A stretch of 56,291 nt of DNA from Paraglaciecola marina (GCF_004360155.1 NZ_SAIS01000030.1:1-56291), one strand, 5' to 3'; counted from the first letter of the stretch, positions 1 to 9,507 are shown. The notes: generated by a model not told the origin, from the letters alone. Numbers and translations are program-made.

Positions 1-452
1 ATCACTTCAGTATTTTCATTTACTGTTAGATTAGGTCCTGCTTCTACAGTGGGTAACTCATTTAATCGTAGTACATTTATTGTGACGATATCAGAACTAG
101 TACCGCCGTCATTATCTGTTACCGTTAAAGTAAATTGTAGAGTCTCATCAGATAATAAATCTGGTGTTACGAAAGAAGGATTACTCAGAGTCACATCAGA
201 TAAATTAACTGAAGTGCCCATGTTTTGAGTCCAACTAAAACTTACAATACTTCCATCAACATCAGATGCTGTGCCACTTAAAATAACCTCTGAGCTCTCA
301 TTAACTGTTTGCTCTAATCCTGCATCTACTTCAGGCAAACTATTAACATTTTTGTTATTTAAGCCTCCAGAATTGCTTCCTCCACCACATGAAGAAATCA
401 TTAGACTGAACAACAATAAACGGCCTATTTTAAGCCTATAAAAGCTATCCAT
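1..452 (-). CDS. Surface lipoprotein with PKD/REJ-like repeats (partial, C-terminus off window)
   Basis: The reading frame opens at an ATG (450-452) and stays open to the left edge, so only about the first 150 residues are present. The N-terminus is a short hydrophobic segment ending in the lipobox-like ISSC, followed by a Gly/Ser-rich linker, which indicates an exported lipoprotein. Two copies of an immunoglobulin-like repeat follow, starting PEVDAG (about residue 40) and PTVEAG (about residue 130), with the motifs SGTASDVDGSI and LTVTDNDGGTSSD typical of PKD/REJ beta-sandwich domains. Such domains usually act as spacers or in binding in large surface proteins; the function of this one cannot be told from the visible part. 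Not reported as secreted enzyme because no catalytic domain is in view. Confidence 0.75.
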   Translation of the reverse strand, partial: MDSFYRLKIGRLLLFSLMISSCGGGSNSGGLNNKNVNSLPEVDAGLEQTVNESSEVILSGTASDVDGSIVSFSWTQNMGTSVNLSDVTLSNPSFVTPDLLSDETLQFTLTVTDNDGGTSSDIVTINVLRLNELPTVEAGPNLTVNENTEV

Positions 453-662
453 TTCTTATACCCTAGTATGTTGGTTTGTCTAATTTTTATTCTGTGTTTT
501 GAAACTTATAATAAAGGTCAATTTTTAGCAATATCAACCTTTGCATAAACCTAAATAACTCACCCTTGTTATTAATACATATTAAACTCAAAAAATAAAA
601 TGGCTTTAACTTAGCAGTTAATGGAGCACCCAAACTCCCCTTTTCTATTAATAGCATAGCGC

Positions 663-720
663 TAACCATGGTAGAAAAGTTACATTTAAAAGGTTATTTG
701 GTACTACAGTTAACCATGGT
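663..720. repeat. Pair of direct 10-bp repeats TAACCATGGT
   Basis: TAACCATGGT occurs at 663-672 and again at 711-720. Each contains the palindrome ACCATGGT, and the second extends to the 10-bp palindrome AACCATGGTT. The second copy overlaps the stop codon of the DUF1275 gene. The rest of the intergenic stretch 453-709 shows no convincing gene. Confidence 0.35.
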
Positions 721-1369
721 TTCTACAATACACTCTATAAACCACTGCACAAATCAAACAAACAGTTACCGGAAAAAGTAGTGCATAAAAATGATATTCC
801 GCATAACTAATAGTACCCACAGTTCCACCTATAACAAACCCTAAAATAATTAGACTGAATAATTTAGCCTTACGAGTGTCAAGAGGTTCTCCCCTTAAAA
901 CGGCTCCAATCATAATACCTAAATCCGTAAAGATCCCCGTAACATGAGTTGTTCTAACTACCGCTCCACTGTATTTAGTTGCCAAAGCATTTTGTAAACC
1001 ACAGGCAGTAGAGGCCAAAAAGTGACCCAAAAAGGACTCATTAAGTAATGAAGTTAATGCACCTAACAACAAAATGGCTTCAATAAATAAAGCAGTATCG
1101 TAGTGCTTGCCCAATTTTAAAGTCGCGCCATGTAAAAGAAAACCAGCCAAGGCAGAGCCGATTAGGAATGACAATAGTATGCCAAGTAAGTGAAAAACTT
1201 GTTGCAAGGACCCATTAGCTAAACTTGTCCCCAAAAAGGTAGCAGTACCGGAAACATGTGAAACAGATTGATGCTCAAAACTCAAAAGCCCGATAGCATT
1301 TACAAACCCAGCAATTAGCGCCAAAACAAAGGCCCCAACTTCAACCCATTTAGGCAGTTTCGAAATCAA
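710..1369 (-). CDS. DUF1275 (YoaK-like) integral membrane protein
   Basis: The 219-residue protein has about six hydrophobic segments spread over its whole length and no extra domain. It shows the hallmark segments of the DUF1275/YoaK family: GFVNAIGLL in the first helix, SHVSGTAT near residue 38, and ACGLQNALATKYSGAVVRTTH followed by VTGIFTDLG in the middle. The length is normal for the family. The biochemical role of these inner-membrane proteins is not established. The gene is monocistronic as far as can be seen, with no close neighbour on the same strand. Confidence 0.85.
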   Translation of the reverse strand: MISKLPKWVEVGAFVLALIAGFVNAIGLLSFEHQSVSHVSGTATFLGTSLANGSLQQVFHLLGILLSFLIGSALAGFLLHGATLKLGKHYDTALFIEAILLLGALTSLLNESFLGHFLASTACGLQNALATKYSGAVVRTTHVTGIFTDLGIMIGAVLRGEPLDTRKAKLFSLIILGFVIGGTVGTISYAEYHFYALLFPVTVCLICAVVYRVYCRNHG

Positions 1370-1492
1370 TTTTGTAACTTCCTTAATAATCTCAATTTAA
1401 TAAAGTAATCGGAAGGGCACCTTAAATTTTTCCATTATTATTTTCCCCTTGGTAAATACACTCATAATTTACTATTTACACACTTCGCCATC

Positions 1493-1506
1493 TTGAGTTT
1501 GATCAA
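1493..1506. promoter_or_regulatory. Possible FNR/CRP-family binding site
   Basis: TTGAG-TTTG-ATCAA matches the FNR dyad TTGAT-N4-ATCAA at nine of ten positions. It lies in the 368-base gap 1370-1737, about 230 bases before the yiaA-like gene and 125 bases before the DUF1275 gene, which diverge. The rest of the gap is A+T-rich with no gene or strong hairpin. One such match in A+T-rich DNA can arise by chance. Confidence 0.25.
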
Positions 1507-1737
1507 AAAGCTCTTAAAATATTCTATCCAATTATTTTTAATTAAAAACTACTCTGCTATTAATCAATATCTGGATACAAGCCAAATTTTATATGCAGCG
1601 TGTAGCAAAGTATTTGATATTGATACTTTAAAGCCACCTTCATGATACTAATCGCATAATGGTTTATTTATTTATTACCATTAATTACTTTAGAGCCAGT
1701 TAAACAATACTACTGATTACAAATAAAGGAAATATTC

Positions 1738-2181
1738 ATGAAAATTCAAGCACCTACTAAGTCTTACACTCTAGCCTCTATCGTTGCTTTAATTATCGGT
1801 GGCGCCGCCTATGGAATAGGACTATTTAACGCAGAAATGGCCCTGAATGAAAAAGGCTATTACTTGGCTATAATTTTATACGGGTTGTTTTCTATGGTGT
1901 CATTGCAAAAAACAATTAGAGATAAAGCAGAAGGGATCAGTACCTCGAAAATCTATTATAGCCTTTCTTGGGGATCGGCTGGCATATCAGTTGGGTTACT
2001 AATAATCGGTTTAATTAATGCGGATTTATTACTCAGCGAAAAAGGTTTTTACGCCATGGCCTATGTATTGAGTTTATTCGCAGCTGTTACTGTTCAAAAG
2101 AATGTTCGCGATAAACAAGCCTTCGAACCTGAAATAAATAACACCCCCGATATATTGCAGGAAAAGCAAGTTTCACAATAG
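1738..2181 (+). CDS. YiaA/YiaB-family inner membrane protein
   Basis: 147 residues with four hydrophobic helices arranged as two tandem copies of the YiaA/B two-helix unit. The copies can be read against each other: GLFNAEMALNEKGYYLAI ... LQKTIRDK in the first half and GLINADLLLSEKGFYAMA ... VQKNVRDK in the second. The C-terminal 25 residues are polar. A good ribosome binding site (AAAGGAAA) lies just before the ATG. The function of the family is unknown beyond being an inner membrane protein. A strong terminator follows. Confidence 0.85.
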   Translation: MKIQAPTKSYTLASIVALIIGGAAYGIGLFNAEMALNEKGYYLAIILYGLFSMVSLQKTIRDKAEGISTSKIYYSLSWGSAGISVGLLIIGLINADLLLSEKGFYAMAYVLSLFAAVTVQKNVRDKQAFEPEINNTPDILQEKQVSQ

Positions 2182-2195
2182 CAAACTCCCATAAA

Positions 2196-2225
2196 AAGAG
2201 GACTTTAAAGTCCTCTTGAGCTTTT
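2196..2225 (+). terminator. Intrinsic terminator after yiaA-like gene
   Basis: AAGAGGACTTT (2196-2206) is followed directly by its exact reverse complement (2207-2217), then a short T-rich run at 2222-2226. It sits between convergent genes. Confidence 0.75.
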
Positions 2226-2248
2226 TCAGAAACCTTGCCTCAAACTGC

Positions 2249-2461
2249 TTAAATCAATTTCACTGTAAAACTTTCATTACCAAAGTGCACAATATCACCG
2301 CCCATAATTTTCTTACGTCGCCTAGTTTCTACAACGCCATTTACTAAAACTTTACCGTCATCAATTACCCCTTTAGCTTCGCCACCACTAGACACCAAAG
2401 CCTCAAACTTAAGTAATTGATATAAAGCTATAGGTTCATCGTTAATTTCAATAATTTTCAT
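2249..2461 (-). CDS. ybcJ: YbcJ-like S4-domain RNA-binding protein
   Basis: This 70-residue protein is a single S4-like RNA-binding domain: LYQLLKFEALVSSGGEAK, then VLVNGVVETRRRKKI and GDIVHFG. The order and length match the YbcJ family, small stand-alone S4 proteins that bind structured RNA. The basic patch ETRRRKK is the expected RNA-contacting surface. It is convergent with the yiaA-like gene and divergent from the glutaredoxin gene. Confidence 0.85.
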   Translation of the reverse strand: MKIIEINDEPIALYQLLKFEALVSSGGEAKGVIDDGKVLVNGVVETRRRKKIMGGDIVHFGNESFTVKLI

Positions 2462-2590
2462 TGGATAGTCATGTCTAATTGTTTTAAATAAATTTACTCT
2501 ATCGCCAATAACAATTACAGTATTTAGGTATTTTCTATAGAATATATATTCTTCCTAATACCATTATATTTGATCCACAGAGCAACATAA

Positions 2591-2959
2591 ATGAAACTGT
2601 TAATTAAGCTTATTCGTAACCTACTAGGTAGTATTATTGCTGTCATTGATTTAATCACCAGAGGCCCCAAAAAAACACGCACACCAGAAGCTCAACAAAA
2701 AGTAACGCATGAAATACAAGGCCTATCTCTTTACCAATTCTTTGCATGTCCATTTTGCATTAAAACCAGAAGAGTGATGCACAAACTTAATTTACCTATA
2801 ATTCGACGAAATGCTTCGAAATCACCCTATAGAGAGCAGCTTTTAGCAGAAGGTGGGAAAATCCAAACTCCTTGTTTGCGAATTGAAGATGGTGGAAAAG
2901 TTGAATGGTTATATGAATCATCTGAAATTATTAAATACTTGGAAAAACGTTTTTCTTAA
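2591..2959 (+). CDS. Membrane-anchored glutaredoxin-like protein
   Basis: 122 residues. A short N-terminal hydrophobic stretch (about residues 8-25) precedes a glutaredoxin/GST-N thioredoxin fold. The redox motif is CPFC within FFACPFCIKTRR (about residue 55). The cis-proline region is TPCLRI and the C-terminal helix is ESSEIIKYLEKRF. Family members reduce disulfides or glutathione mixed disulfides; the substrate of this one cannot be read from sequence. An intrinsic terminator follows. Confidence 0.85.
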   Translation: MKLLIKLIRNLLGSIIAVIDLITRGPKKTRTPEAQQKVTHEIQGLSLYQFFACPFCIKTRRVMHKLNLPIIRRNASKSPYREQLLAEGGKIQTPCLRIEDGGKVEWLYESSEIIKYLEKRFS

Positions 2960-2990
2960 AATACCAAGTAATTTAAATGAGACTCAAAAT

Positions 2991-3015
2991 CAGCGACTAA
3001 AGTCGCTGTTTTTTT
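2991..3015 (+). terminator. Intrinsic terminator after glutaredoxin gene
   Basis: CAGCGACT (2991-2998), loop AA, AGTCGCTG (3001-3008), then seven T residues (3009-3015). Confidence 0.9.
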
Positions 3016-3216
3016 ATATTATAAGTGCACTTCCCCACTTCTAAAAAACTCCAATTCCGTTATTGTATAAAACAAACAGATACCACTCAAAACTCTGAAA
3101 TTATTTATTTTATAATACTAAATCAAATACTTCTCATTAATTCAATTTATAAATAAAGCCAAATAAAACATAGAAGCATTAAGTGGCTTTAGTAAATAAC
3201 TATCAATTAGTAACAC

Positions 3217-6200
3217 CTAGTTTAAATTGGGCGCTCTACCTTGTTCATCGAGTTTTTGCCCTTTAACAAACAGAGATATCCGTCGACATAATATGTAAAA
3301 CACTGGGGTAAAGAGCAAACCAAATAAGGTTACCCCTAACATACCACTAAATACAGTTACCCCCAGCGCTCGACGCATTTCAGCCCCCGCGCCGGTTGCG
3401 ATAGCTAAAGGTACCACCCCTAAAATAAATGCAAATGATGTCATTAGTATTGGACGTAATCTTAACTTTCCAGCGTCAACCACAGCTTTGTACATAGGTA
3501 CACCCTGTTGTTCGAGGTGACGGGCAAATTCTACAATGAGAATAGCGTTTTTACTGGCTAAGCCTACCAAAACAATTAACCCAACTTGAGTCAAAATATT
3601 ATTATCCATATCTAACAACCATACCCCAGTAATAGCACTTAGCAAACACATCGGCACTATTAGGATGACAGATAAAGGTAACGTCCAGCTTTCATACAAT
3701 GCCACCAATAATAAAAACACAAACACGACAGCTAAAACGAAGGCAATGATTGCAGTATTACCCGCCTGTTGTTGCTGATAGGCAAGTTCTGTCCATTCAA
3801 AGTCAATACCCGGCGGTAATATCTCTGCAGCAAGCTTTTCCATAGTGGCAATCGCTTCACCCGAACTATAGCCCGGTGCGGTATTACCTAGTAAATCTGC
3901 AGCCGGATACAAATTATATCTTGGCACCCTTGAAGGCCCTGAGCGATATTCAAACGTCGCCACTGAACTTAAAGGCACCATCAACCCATCTTCATTACGA
4001 ACTCGAATACGCCCTATGTCTTCAGGTGTCATTCTATACTGAGAATCTGCCTGAGCCGTTACTCTGAAAGTTCTTCCTAGATAACTAAAATCATTAACAA
4101 AAGCACTACCAAGATAGACCTCTAAAGCAGAAAACACTTCAGACACAGGTACACCTAAACGCTCTACCCTTTCTCTATCGATGTCTACATATAGTTGTGG
4201 AGTATTGGTTTCAAATAGGCTGAACACTTGAGTAGTAGCGGCGGCTTGGTTAGCAGCCCCGGCAAGTTGCCACATAGATTGTTCTAGAAACGGTAAGCCA
4301 TGGCCTACTCTGTCTTCAATCATCATTTTAAAACCGCCGCCATTACCTATGCCTCGCACTGAAGGCGGCGGTATAACCACTATAAAGGCTTCTTTAATTT
4401 GTGCCATTTGAGCTTGAACATCAGCGTATATTTTTTCGAAGGTTAGTCCTTTCTCTGCCCTATCTTCAAAGTATAACATTTGAGTAAATATCGCCGCAGA
4501 ATTAGACGCACTGGTAAAAGTAGCACCTGAAAACCCAGCAAATGCGACTGACGTACGAATACCCTCAACACTAAGTAAACGGTCTATCGCCTCTTGAACC
4601 ACTTCATCGGTTCGCCCTAAAGACGCCCCCGCAGGTAACTGAATGCTAACAATCACATAACCTTGATCCTGTTGCGGAATAAAACCTCTGGGCACAGATG
4701 AGAACAAATACCCAGCCAAGACCATTAAACCTACGTAAACCAAAATCACTAACGGTATTAAACGAATAAGCTTACCTGTGATAAATCCGTAACCTTGAGA
4801 CAACTTATCCATAAAATGATTGAAACTATCTGCAAGGGTTGTCGTAATACCGCGCTTGCTTGTTTTTTCACTGTCTTTTTTATGGGCTTTCAGCAAAACC
4901 GCAGACATGGCAGGGCTGAGAATAAGAGATACTGAAACTGAAATCATGGTGGCTATGGCAATAGTAATACCGAACTGGCTATAAAACTGACCAGATATCC
5001 CACCAATAAATGCTGTTGGCAAAAATACCGCAACCAGAACCACACCAATAGCCACAACTGCGCCACCTACTTCTTTCATGGTTTCTCTCGCCGCTTCTAT
5101 GGGCCCTTTACCATCGGCAAGCAAACGTTCCATATTTTCAACCACAACAATCGCATCATCTACTACTATGCCTATGGCCAACACTAATCCGAAAAGCGTT
5201 AGATTATTGAGAGAAAAACCCAGGGCACTCATAATCGCAAACGTACCAATTAATGAAACCGGAATAGCAACAACGGGTATAATCGCAGCGCGCCAACTTT
5301 GTAAAAACACTATGACCACTAAAACCACTAAAGCGATGGCTTCGTATATGGTCATTTTAACCGCATCTATTGATTGGCTAATAAATTCAGTAGGGTTATA
5401 AGCAATTTGATAAGCTAAGTCTGGTGGAAAGTCCTGTTCAAGCTCTTCCATTATGCTTTTTATGGTGTCAGCTGTTTCCAATGCATTGGTGCCTGGTCGC
5501 TGGAATATGGGGATTGCTATGGCCTTTTTATCACCTAGATAACCACGGGTTGTATAACTCTCAGCACCTAACTCAACGCGACCTACATCTCTAAGTCTAA
5601 CAATTTTACCATCCGTATTTTTGATGATGACATTCTCAAACTCTTCAGGCTCCTGTAATCGCCCTTGGGTTTGAACTGCTAATTCAAATGCTGTCTGCCC
5701 CTGTAAAACAGGAGATTGATTCAAAGTACCACTAGAAACCTGTATATTTTGACTTTGTAATTGTGCAACAACTTCAGCAGCCGTCATACCTATTGAGGCG
5801 ATGCGATCGGGATCTAACCACACCCGCATAGAATATTGACTAGCTCCAAAAATCCGTAGGTTTCCTACTCCCTCTACCCTCGAAATCCTGTCTTGAATTT
5901 GTAGCGCAACATAGTTTGCTATATAGGTTTGGTCATAAGTACTATTGGGCGAGTACATGTTAACTACCAGCATTAAATCTGGAGAGTTTTTGGCTGTGGT
6001 TATCCCTATGCGTTTAACAGGCTCAGGCAATCTAGGCTCTGCAATCGCCACTCGGTTTTGTACCTGTACTTGCGCTTTATCAAGGTCTGTCCCTAATTTA
6101 AAGGTAACAGTAACTGTTACTGTGCCATCGGCGGTAGACTGTGACGATAAATAAAGCATATCTTCAACACCATTGATCTGTTGTTCAATGGGTGTAGCAA

Positions 6201-6387
6201 CAGTTTTTGCAGCGATTTCTGCGTTTGCACCTGGGTAAGATGCCGTAACTTGAATAGTTGGAGGAGCAACTTGTGGATACTGCTCTATGGGCAGTCCTAA
6301 ATATGCAATGCTGCCTATTATCATCACCATTATGGCAAGTACAGAGGCAAACTTGGGGCGGGAAATAAAATATTGAGTAAAATTCAT
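3217..6387 (-). CDS. RND efflux transporter permease (HAE1, AcrB/MexB-like)
   Basis: 1056 residues, the usual length for the hydrophobe/amphiphile RND family. The protein starts MNFTQYFISRPKFASVLAIM and has TM1, two large periplasmic porter loops and twelve predicted membrane helices. The proton-relay residues are present: the Asp pair in IGIVVDDAIVVVEN (about residue 405) and the Lys in GLASKNAILIVEFA (about residue 940). PRGFIPQQDQGY marks the start of the second porter half. It is an inner-membrane proton/drug antiporter working as a trimer. The membrane fusion partner is encoded 12 bases upstream and translated first. No TolC-type outer-membrane gene is nearby, so a TolC encoded elsewhere is presumably used. 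The substrate is unknown. Confidence 0.95.
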   Translation of the reverse strand: MNFTQYFISRPKFASVLAIMVMIIGSIAYLGLPIEQYPQVAPPTIQVTASYPGANAEIAAKTVATPIEQQINGVEDMLYLSSQSTADGTVTVTVTFKLGTDLDKAQVQVQNRVAIAEPRLPEPVKRIGITTAKNSPDLMLVVNMYSPNSTYDQTYIANYVALQIQDRISRVEGVGNLRIFGASQYSMRVWLDPDRIASIGMTAAEVVAQLQSQNIQVSSGTLNQSPVLQGQTAFELAVQTQGRLQEPEEFENVIIKNTDGKIVRLRDVGRVELGAESYTTRGYLGDKKAIAIPIFQRPGTNALETADTIKSIMEELEQDFPPDLAYQIAYNPTEFISQSIDAVKMTIYEAIALVVLVVIVFLQSWRAAIIPVVAIPVSLIGTFAIMSALGFSLNNLTLFGLVLAIGIVVDDAIVVVENMERLLADGKGPIEAARETMKEVGGAVVAIGVVLVAVFLPTAFIGGISGQFYSQFGITIAIATMISVSVSLILSPAMSAVLLKAHKKDSEKTSKRGITTTLADSFNHFMDKLSQGYGFITGKLIRLIPLVILVYVGLMVLAGYLFSSVPRGFIPQQDQGYVIVSIQLPAGASLGRTDEVVQEAIDRLLSVEGIRTSVAFAGFSGATFTSASNSAAIFTQMLYFEDRAEKGLTFEKIYADVQAQMAQIKEAFIVVIPPPSVRGIGNGGGFKMMIEDRVGHGLPFLEQSMWQLAGAANQAAATTQVFSLFETNTPQLYVDIDRERVERLGVPVSEVFSALEVYLGSAFVNDFSYLGRTFRVTAQADSQYRMTPEDIGRIRVRNEDGLMVPLSSVATFEYRSGPSRVPRYNLYPAADLLGNTAPGYSSGEAIATMEKLAAEILPPGIDFEWTELAYQQQQAGNTAIIAFVLAVVFVFLLLVALYESWTLPLSVILIVPMCLLSAITGVWLLDMDNNILTQVGLIVLVGLASKNAILIVEFARHLEQQGVPMYKAVVDAGKLRLRPILMTSFAFILGVVPLAIATGAGAEMRRALGVTVFSGMLGVTLFGLLFTPVFYILCRRISLFVKGQKLDEQGRAPNLN

Positions 6388-6399
6388 GGGTAACCCTAA

Positions 6400-7524
6400 T
6401 TACAAGTCAAACTGTTTACTGATATCGACAACATTAGGCGAAACAGAGGCTCCGGGGCGAGTACGTGCGAAACCGTTAACGATTAATTTATCTTCCGAAG
6501 TGATACCCGACTTGATGATCCTTAGCTCTTGAGTGTGTAATTTCCCTAGGGTTACATATTTTCGCCCTACCTTATTATCGCCATTAATTACCGTTACGTA
6601 CTTACGGGATTGATCTGTACCAATAATGGCGTCGGGCACTAAAATTACGTTGGCATTTTTTGTTTCAATTAAGCTAATACGAGCAAAAAGCCCAGGCAAA
6701 ATAAACCCGTCTTTATTATCAAAAATGGCTCGTCCTTGAATGGTTCCAGTACTGTCATCAACTTTATTATCGACAAAATCCATCACGCCAAAATGACTAA
6801 AACTATCTTCATCTTGTAAACGAACTTTGACCTCATTTGGATAGACTCGAGAGCTTTTTCTGTTGTCAGATTGAGCAAGGCGTAAGTATTTAAGTAGATC
6901 TCGCTCACCGGCCTCAAAATAGAAATGAATCGGGTCAACCGAAACTACAGTAGTAAGAAGTGTCGTACCAGAAGCACCACCAGTTACTAAGTTACCTTTA
7001 TTAACCAAATCTCTAGAAACCACCCCATCAATTGGTGATTTAACTTCTGTAAACTCTAAGTCTAATTTTGCGTTATCAAAAGCGGCTTTAGCTAATTGAT
7101 ACTCAGACACTCGGCGGTCTGACTCTTCTTGTGAAATAGAGTTATTACTTTGTAACTCTAAGCCTCGCTTGTATTCTTTTTCAGCAATATCTAAATTTGA
7201 TTGAGCGCTTTGTAAATTAATTTTAAATGGTCGCTGATCAATAATAAATAACACATCACCCGCTTTAACTTGCTGTCCGTCTTCAAATTTTATTTGATCT
7301 AGATAACCGCTCACGCGAGCTCGAATTTCAACATAATTAACAGCTTCAAAACGCCCCGTATAATCATCCCAAATATCAACGACCGCACTTATGGGCGTGC
7401 TAACATCAACCTCAGTTAAAGGGCGAGGTTGTTTTGGTGGTTCATCTTTATTACAAGCAACTAAAAACAAACTCGCGGTAATCGCCGCAAACGCATAAAA
7501 AGACCTAAAATTTCGAATAGGCAT
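6400..7524 (-). CDS. RND efflux membrane fusion protein (AcrA/MexA-like)
   Basis: 374 residues. The N-terminus is a lipoprotein signal ending FLVACNKD, so the mature protein is probably tethered to the inner membrane by a lipidated Cys. The lipoyl half-motifs are YVEIRARVSGYLDQIKFEDG and EVKSPIDGVVSRDLVNKG, flanking a short alpha-helical hairpin. Beta-barrel and membrane-proximal domains follow. Such proteins join the RND permease to an outer-membrane channel. It lies 12 bases upstream of the permease and is the first gene of this two-gene operon; no regulator gene is adjacent. Confidence 0.95.
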   Translation of the reverse strand: MPIRNFRSFYAFAAITASLFLVACNKDEPPKQPRPLTEVDVSTPISAVVDIWDDYTGRFEAVNYVEIRARVSGYLDQIKFEDGQQVKAGDVLFIIDQRPFKINLQSAQSNLDIAEKEYKRGLELQSNNSISQEESDRRVSEYQLAKAAFDNAKLDLEFTEVKSPIDGVVSRDLVNKGNLVTGGASGTTLLTTVVSVDPIHFYFEAGERDLLKYLRLAQSDNRKSSRVYPNEVKVRLQDEDSFSHFGVMDFVDNKVDDSTGTIQGRAIFDNKDGFILPGLFARISLIETKNANVILVPDAIIGTDQSRKYVTVINGDNKVGRKYVTLGKLHTQELRIIKSGITSEDKLIVNGFARTRPGASVSPNVVDISKQFDL

Positions 7525-7735
7525 AACTGACCCTGTATGTATGTGTGTTTAAAAAAATACTCTTTTTGTCTTACATATTAATGAAATAAAAAGTTCAATA
7601 ATATGTAAGGCACTAAAAGTTTTACCTTTGGAAATGCCTAATTGGGGTTGAAACTTAAAAGCCAAGAAACAAGTACAAAATTTGATAGATGCAGCACTTG
7701 TACTCGTTAATCTATCAACAAACTAGTTTTTGTAC

Positions 7736-8152
7736 CTATTGATCATTACGTTTTGCATCTACAGAGTAGGAATCATATTCCTTGAAGACAATTAATACTA
7801 ATGAAGCAAATAATAATGTTGTAGATGGGAAAAAAGTCAATTTGGCTGAGTCAGCGATGTACTTCCCAAACGGGTCGATTATATAGGGTAAAATTGGTAA
7901 TAACCCCATAACATACCACACAAGTTGACCATAATAAGAAATACGCCTAAACAAGCCAATAACAACTAAAGCTCCTATTATTACTTGCAAAGAACCCAAG
8001 CCAAGATTGATTAAATCACCACTTAATAAACCATTGTAATATTTGTCAGAGACAGCATTAGCCTTATCTGTTGCGGCTAGTTTAACTGTACCCCAAAAAA
8101 TTAAATATAAACCAGTGGAAACCCTAAGTAATAATAAACTGATCGCCTGCAT
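7736..8152 (-). CDS. DoxX-like small membrane protein
   Basis: 138 residues with four hydrophobic segments: residues about 4-25, 50-70, 72-92 and 105-122. The start (LLLRVSTGLYLIFWGTVKL) and GSLQVIIGALVVIGLFRR resemble the DoxX/DoxD-like superfamily. These are four-helix inner-membrane proteins of mostly unknown function, some linked to redox stress. Family assignment is from overall pattern, so it is only moderately certain. The next gene upstream (helicase) ends about 100 bases away. Confidence 0.6.
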   Translation of the reverse strand: MQAISLLLLRVSTGLYLIFWGTVKLAATDKANAVSDKYYNGLLSGDLINLGLGSLQVIIGALVVIGLFRRISYYGQLVWYVMGLLPILPYIIDPFGKYIADSAKLTFFPSTTLLFASLVLIVFKEYDSYSVDAKRNDQ

Positions 8153-8253
8153 GCTATTCCTTTCTAAAATTTAAATAAACAGTGAAAGCTTAAAGACCAG
8201 ATAGTATCTAATAACCTTTCGTCAAAATAAAAATTATTAACGATTAAGTTGAT

Positions 8254-9507
8254 TTACTTTCTGCGATTTCTATTAGAAGTTTTATTATTTCGCCCCTTAA
8301 AAGGTTTGCTATGTGCTTCAAAGTTACCATATAGATCATTATCACTTTCTTTTTGTGATATCTTCGGTTTTTTCTTAGATGGTGCAAACCCCGATACAAG
8401 TTCTCGTTGCAGTTTTTGCCCTATAAAATTTTCAATAGACAATAGCTGCTTAGATTCTTCTTCGCTAAATAATGTAATGGCCATACCAGACGCCCCCGCC
8501 CTGCCAGTCCGACCAATTCGGTGTACGTAATCTTCAGCCACAAATGGTAAATCGAAATTAATTACACAAGGTAACTGACTAATATCTATTCCCCTTGATG
8601 CTATATCTGTGGCAACCAAAACAGATAGCTTGCCATTTATAAAGTCACCTAACACTTGAACTCGGGCGTGCTGGCTTCTATTAGCATGAATTGAGGCAAC
8701 ATTAACCCCTGACGTTTCTAACTTTTGAACTAGTAAATCGGCACCATGCTTAGTGCTAATAAACACAATTACTTGGCGCCATTGGTGTTTATTTAACAGA
8801 TGACTTAACAATTTTGCCTTATTATTCTTATCAACTGGGTGTATTAGTTGTTTGATATTACTAACAGTGCTATTCACCTTATTGACTTCAATCACGTTAG
8901 GTTGATTAAGTAAACCTGTAGCTAGACTAGTAATTTCTTTAGAAAATGTCGCAGAAAACATTAAGGTTTGATACTTTTTAGGTAAATGCTTTTGAATTTT
9001 ACGGATATCGTCAATAAACCCTAACTCCAACATACGATCTGCTTCATCTAATACTAGGGTTTCTAGTTGCTGAAAATTCACAGCTTGCTGACGATAAAGA
9101 TCTAACAAACGCCCTGGAGTAGCAACTAGCACATCTACGCCATCCCGTAACTTCGCTATTTGAGGCTCAATTCGCATACCCCCATATACGCCAGTGATAT
9201 TGAGATTCAAATCACAGCCATAAACCTGAAAACTTTTAGTCACCTGTGCTGCTAACTCTCTTGTAGGCGTAATCACCAAAGAACGTATATTTTTAGGAAG
9301 TACCACTTGGCTAGCTGACATCAATTGCAAAATTGGCCATGCAAAAGCACCGGTTTTACCTGAGCCTGTTTCTGATATCACTACCAAATCTTCACCCTTG
9401 AGCACTACAGGTATTGACTTGCGCTGAACTTGAGTCGGGCTAGAATAACCTAAGTTTTCTGCGGTTTTTGATAACACATCACATAAGCCTAAATCGACAA
9501 ATGACAT
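8254..9507 (-). CDS. DEAD-box ATP-dependent RNA helicase (RhlE-like)
   Basis: 417 residues with the whole DEAD-box set in order: Q motif (GYSSPTQVQRKSIP, about residue 20), Walker A SETGSGKT, PTRELA, TPGR, DEAD, SAT, and in the second RecA domain ATDIASRGID and HRIGRTGRAG. A short basic tail (RNNKTSNRNRRK) follows. This fits an RhlE/SrmB-type helicase acting in ribosome assembly or mRNA decay; the subfamily is not certain from the core alone. It stands alone between the panE-like pseudogene and the DoxX-like gene on the same strand. Confidence 0.92.
   Translation of the reverse strand: MSFVDLGLCDVLSKTAENLGYSSPTQVQRKSIPVVLKGEDLVVISETGSGKTGAFAWPILQLMSASQVVLPKNIRSLVITPTRELAAQVTKSFQVYGCDLNLNITGVYGGMRIEPQIAKLRDGVDVLVATPGRLLDLYRQQAVNFQQLETLVLDEADRMLELGFIDDIRKIQKHLPKKYQTLMFSATFSKEITSLATGLLNQPNVIEVNKVNSTVSNIKQLIHPVDKNNKAKLLSHLLNKHQWRQVIVFISTKHGADLLVQKLETSGVNVASIHANRSQHARVQVLGDFINGKLSVLVATDIASRGIDISQLPCVINFDLPFVAEDYVHRIGRTGRAGASGMAITLFSEEESKQLLSIENFIGQKLQRELVSGFAPSKKKPKISQKESDNDLYGNFEAHSKPFKGRNNKTSNRNRRK

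Noticed and set aside
487-669. A 60-residue leftward ORF between the left-edge lipoprotein and the DUF1275 gene
   Set aside because: No good ribosome binding site or domain; low-complexity A+T-rich translation in what looks like an upstream region of the lipoprotein gene.
2853-3044. A 63-residue ORF overlapping the end of the glutaredoxin gene
   Set aside because: It overlaps the conserved C-terminal helix in another frame and runs through the terminator.
5078-5401. A 107-residue ORF on the plus strand inside the RND permease gene
   Set aside because: It is antisense to a strongly conserved region of the permease and is biased in composition only because of that gene.
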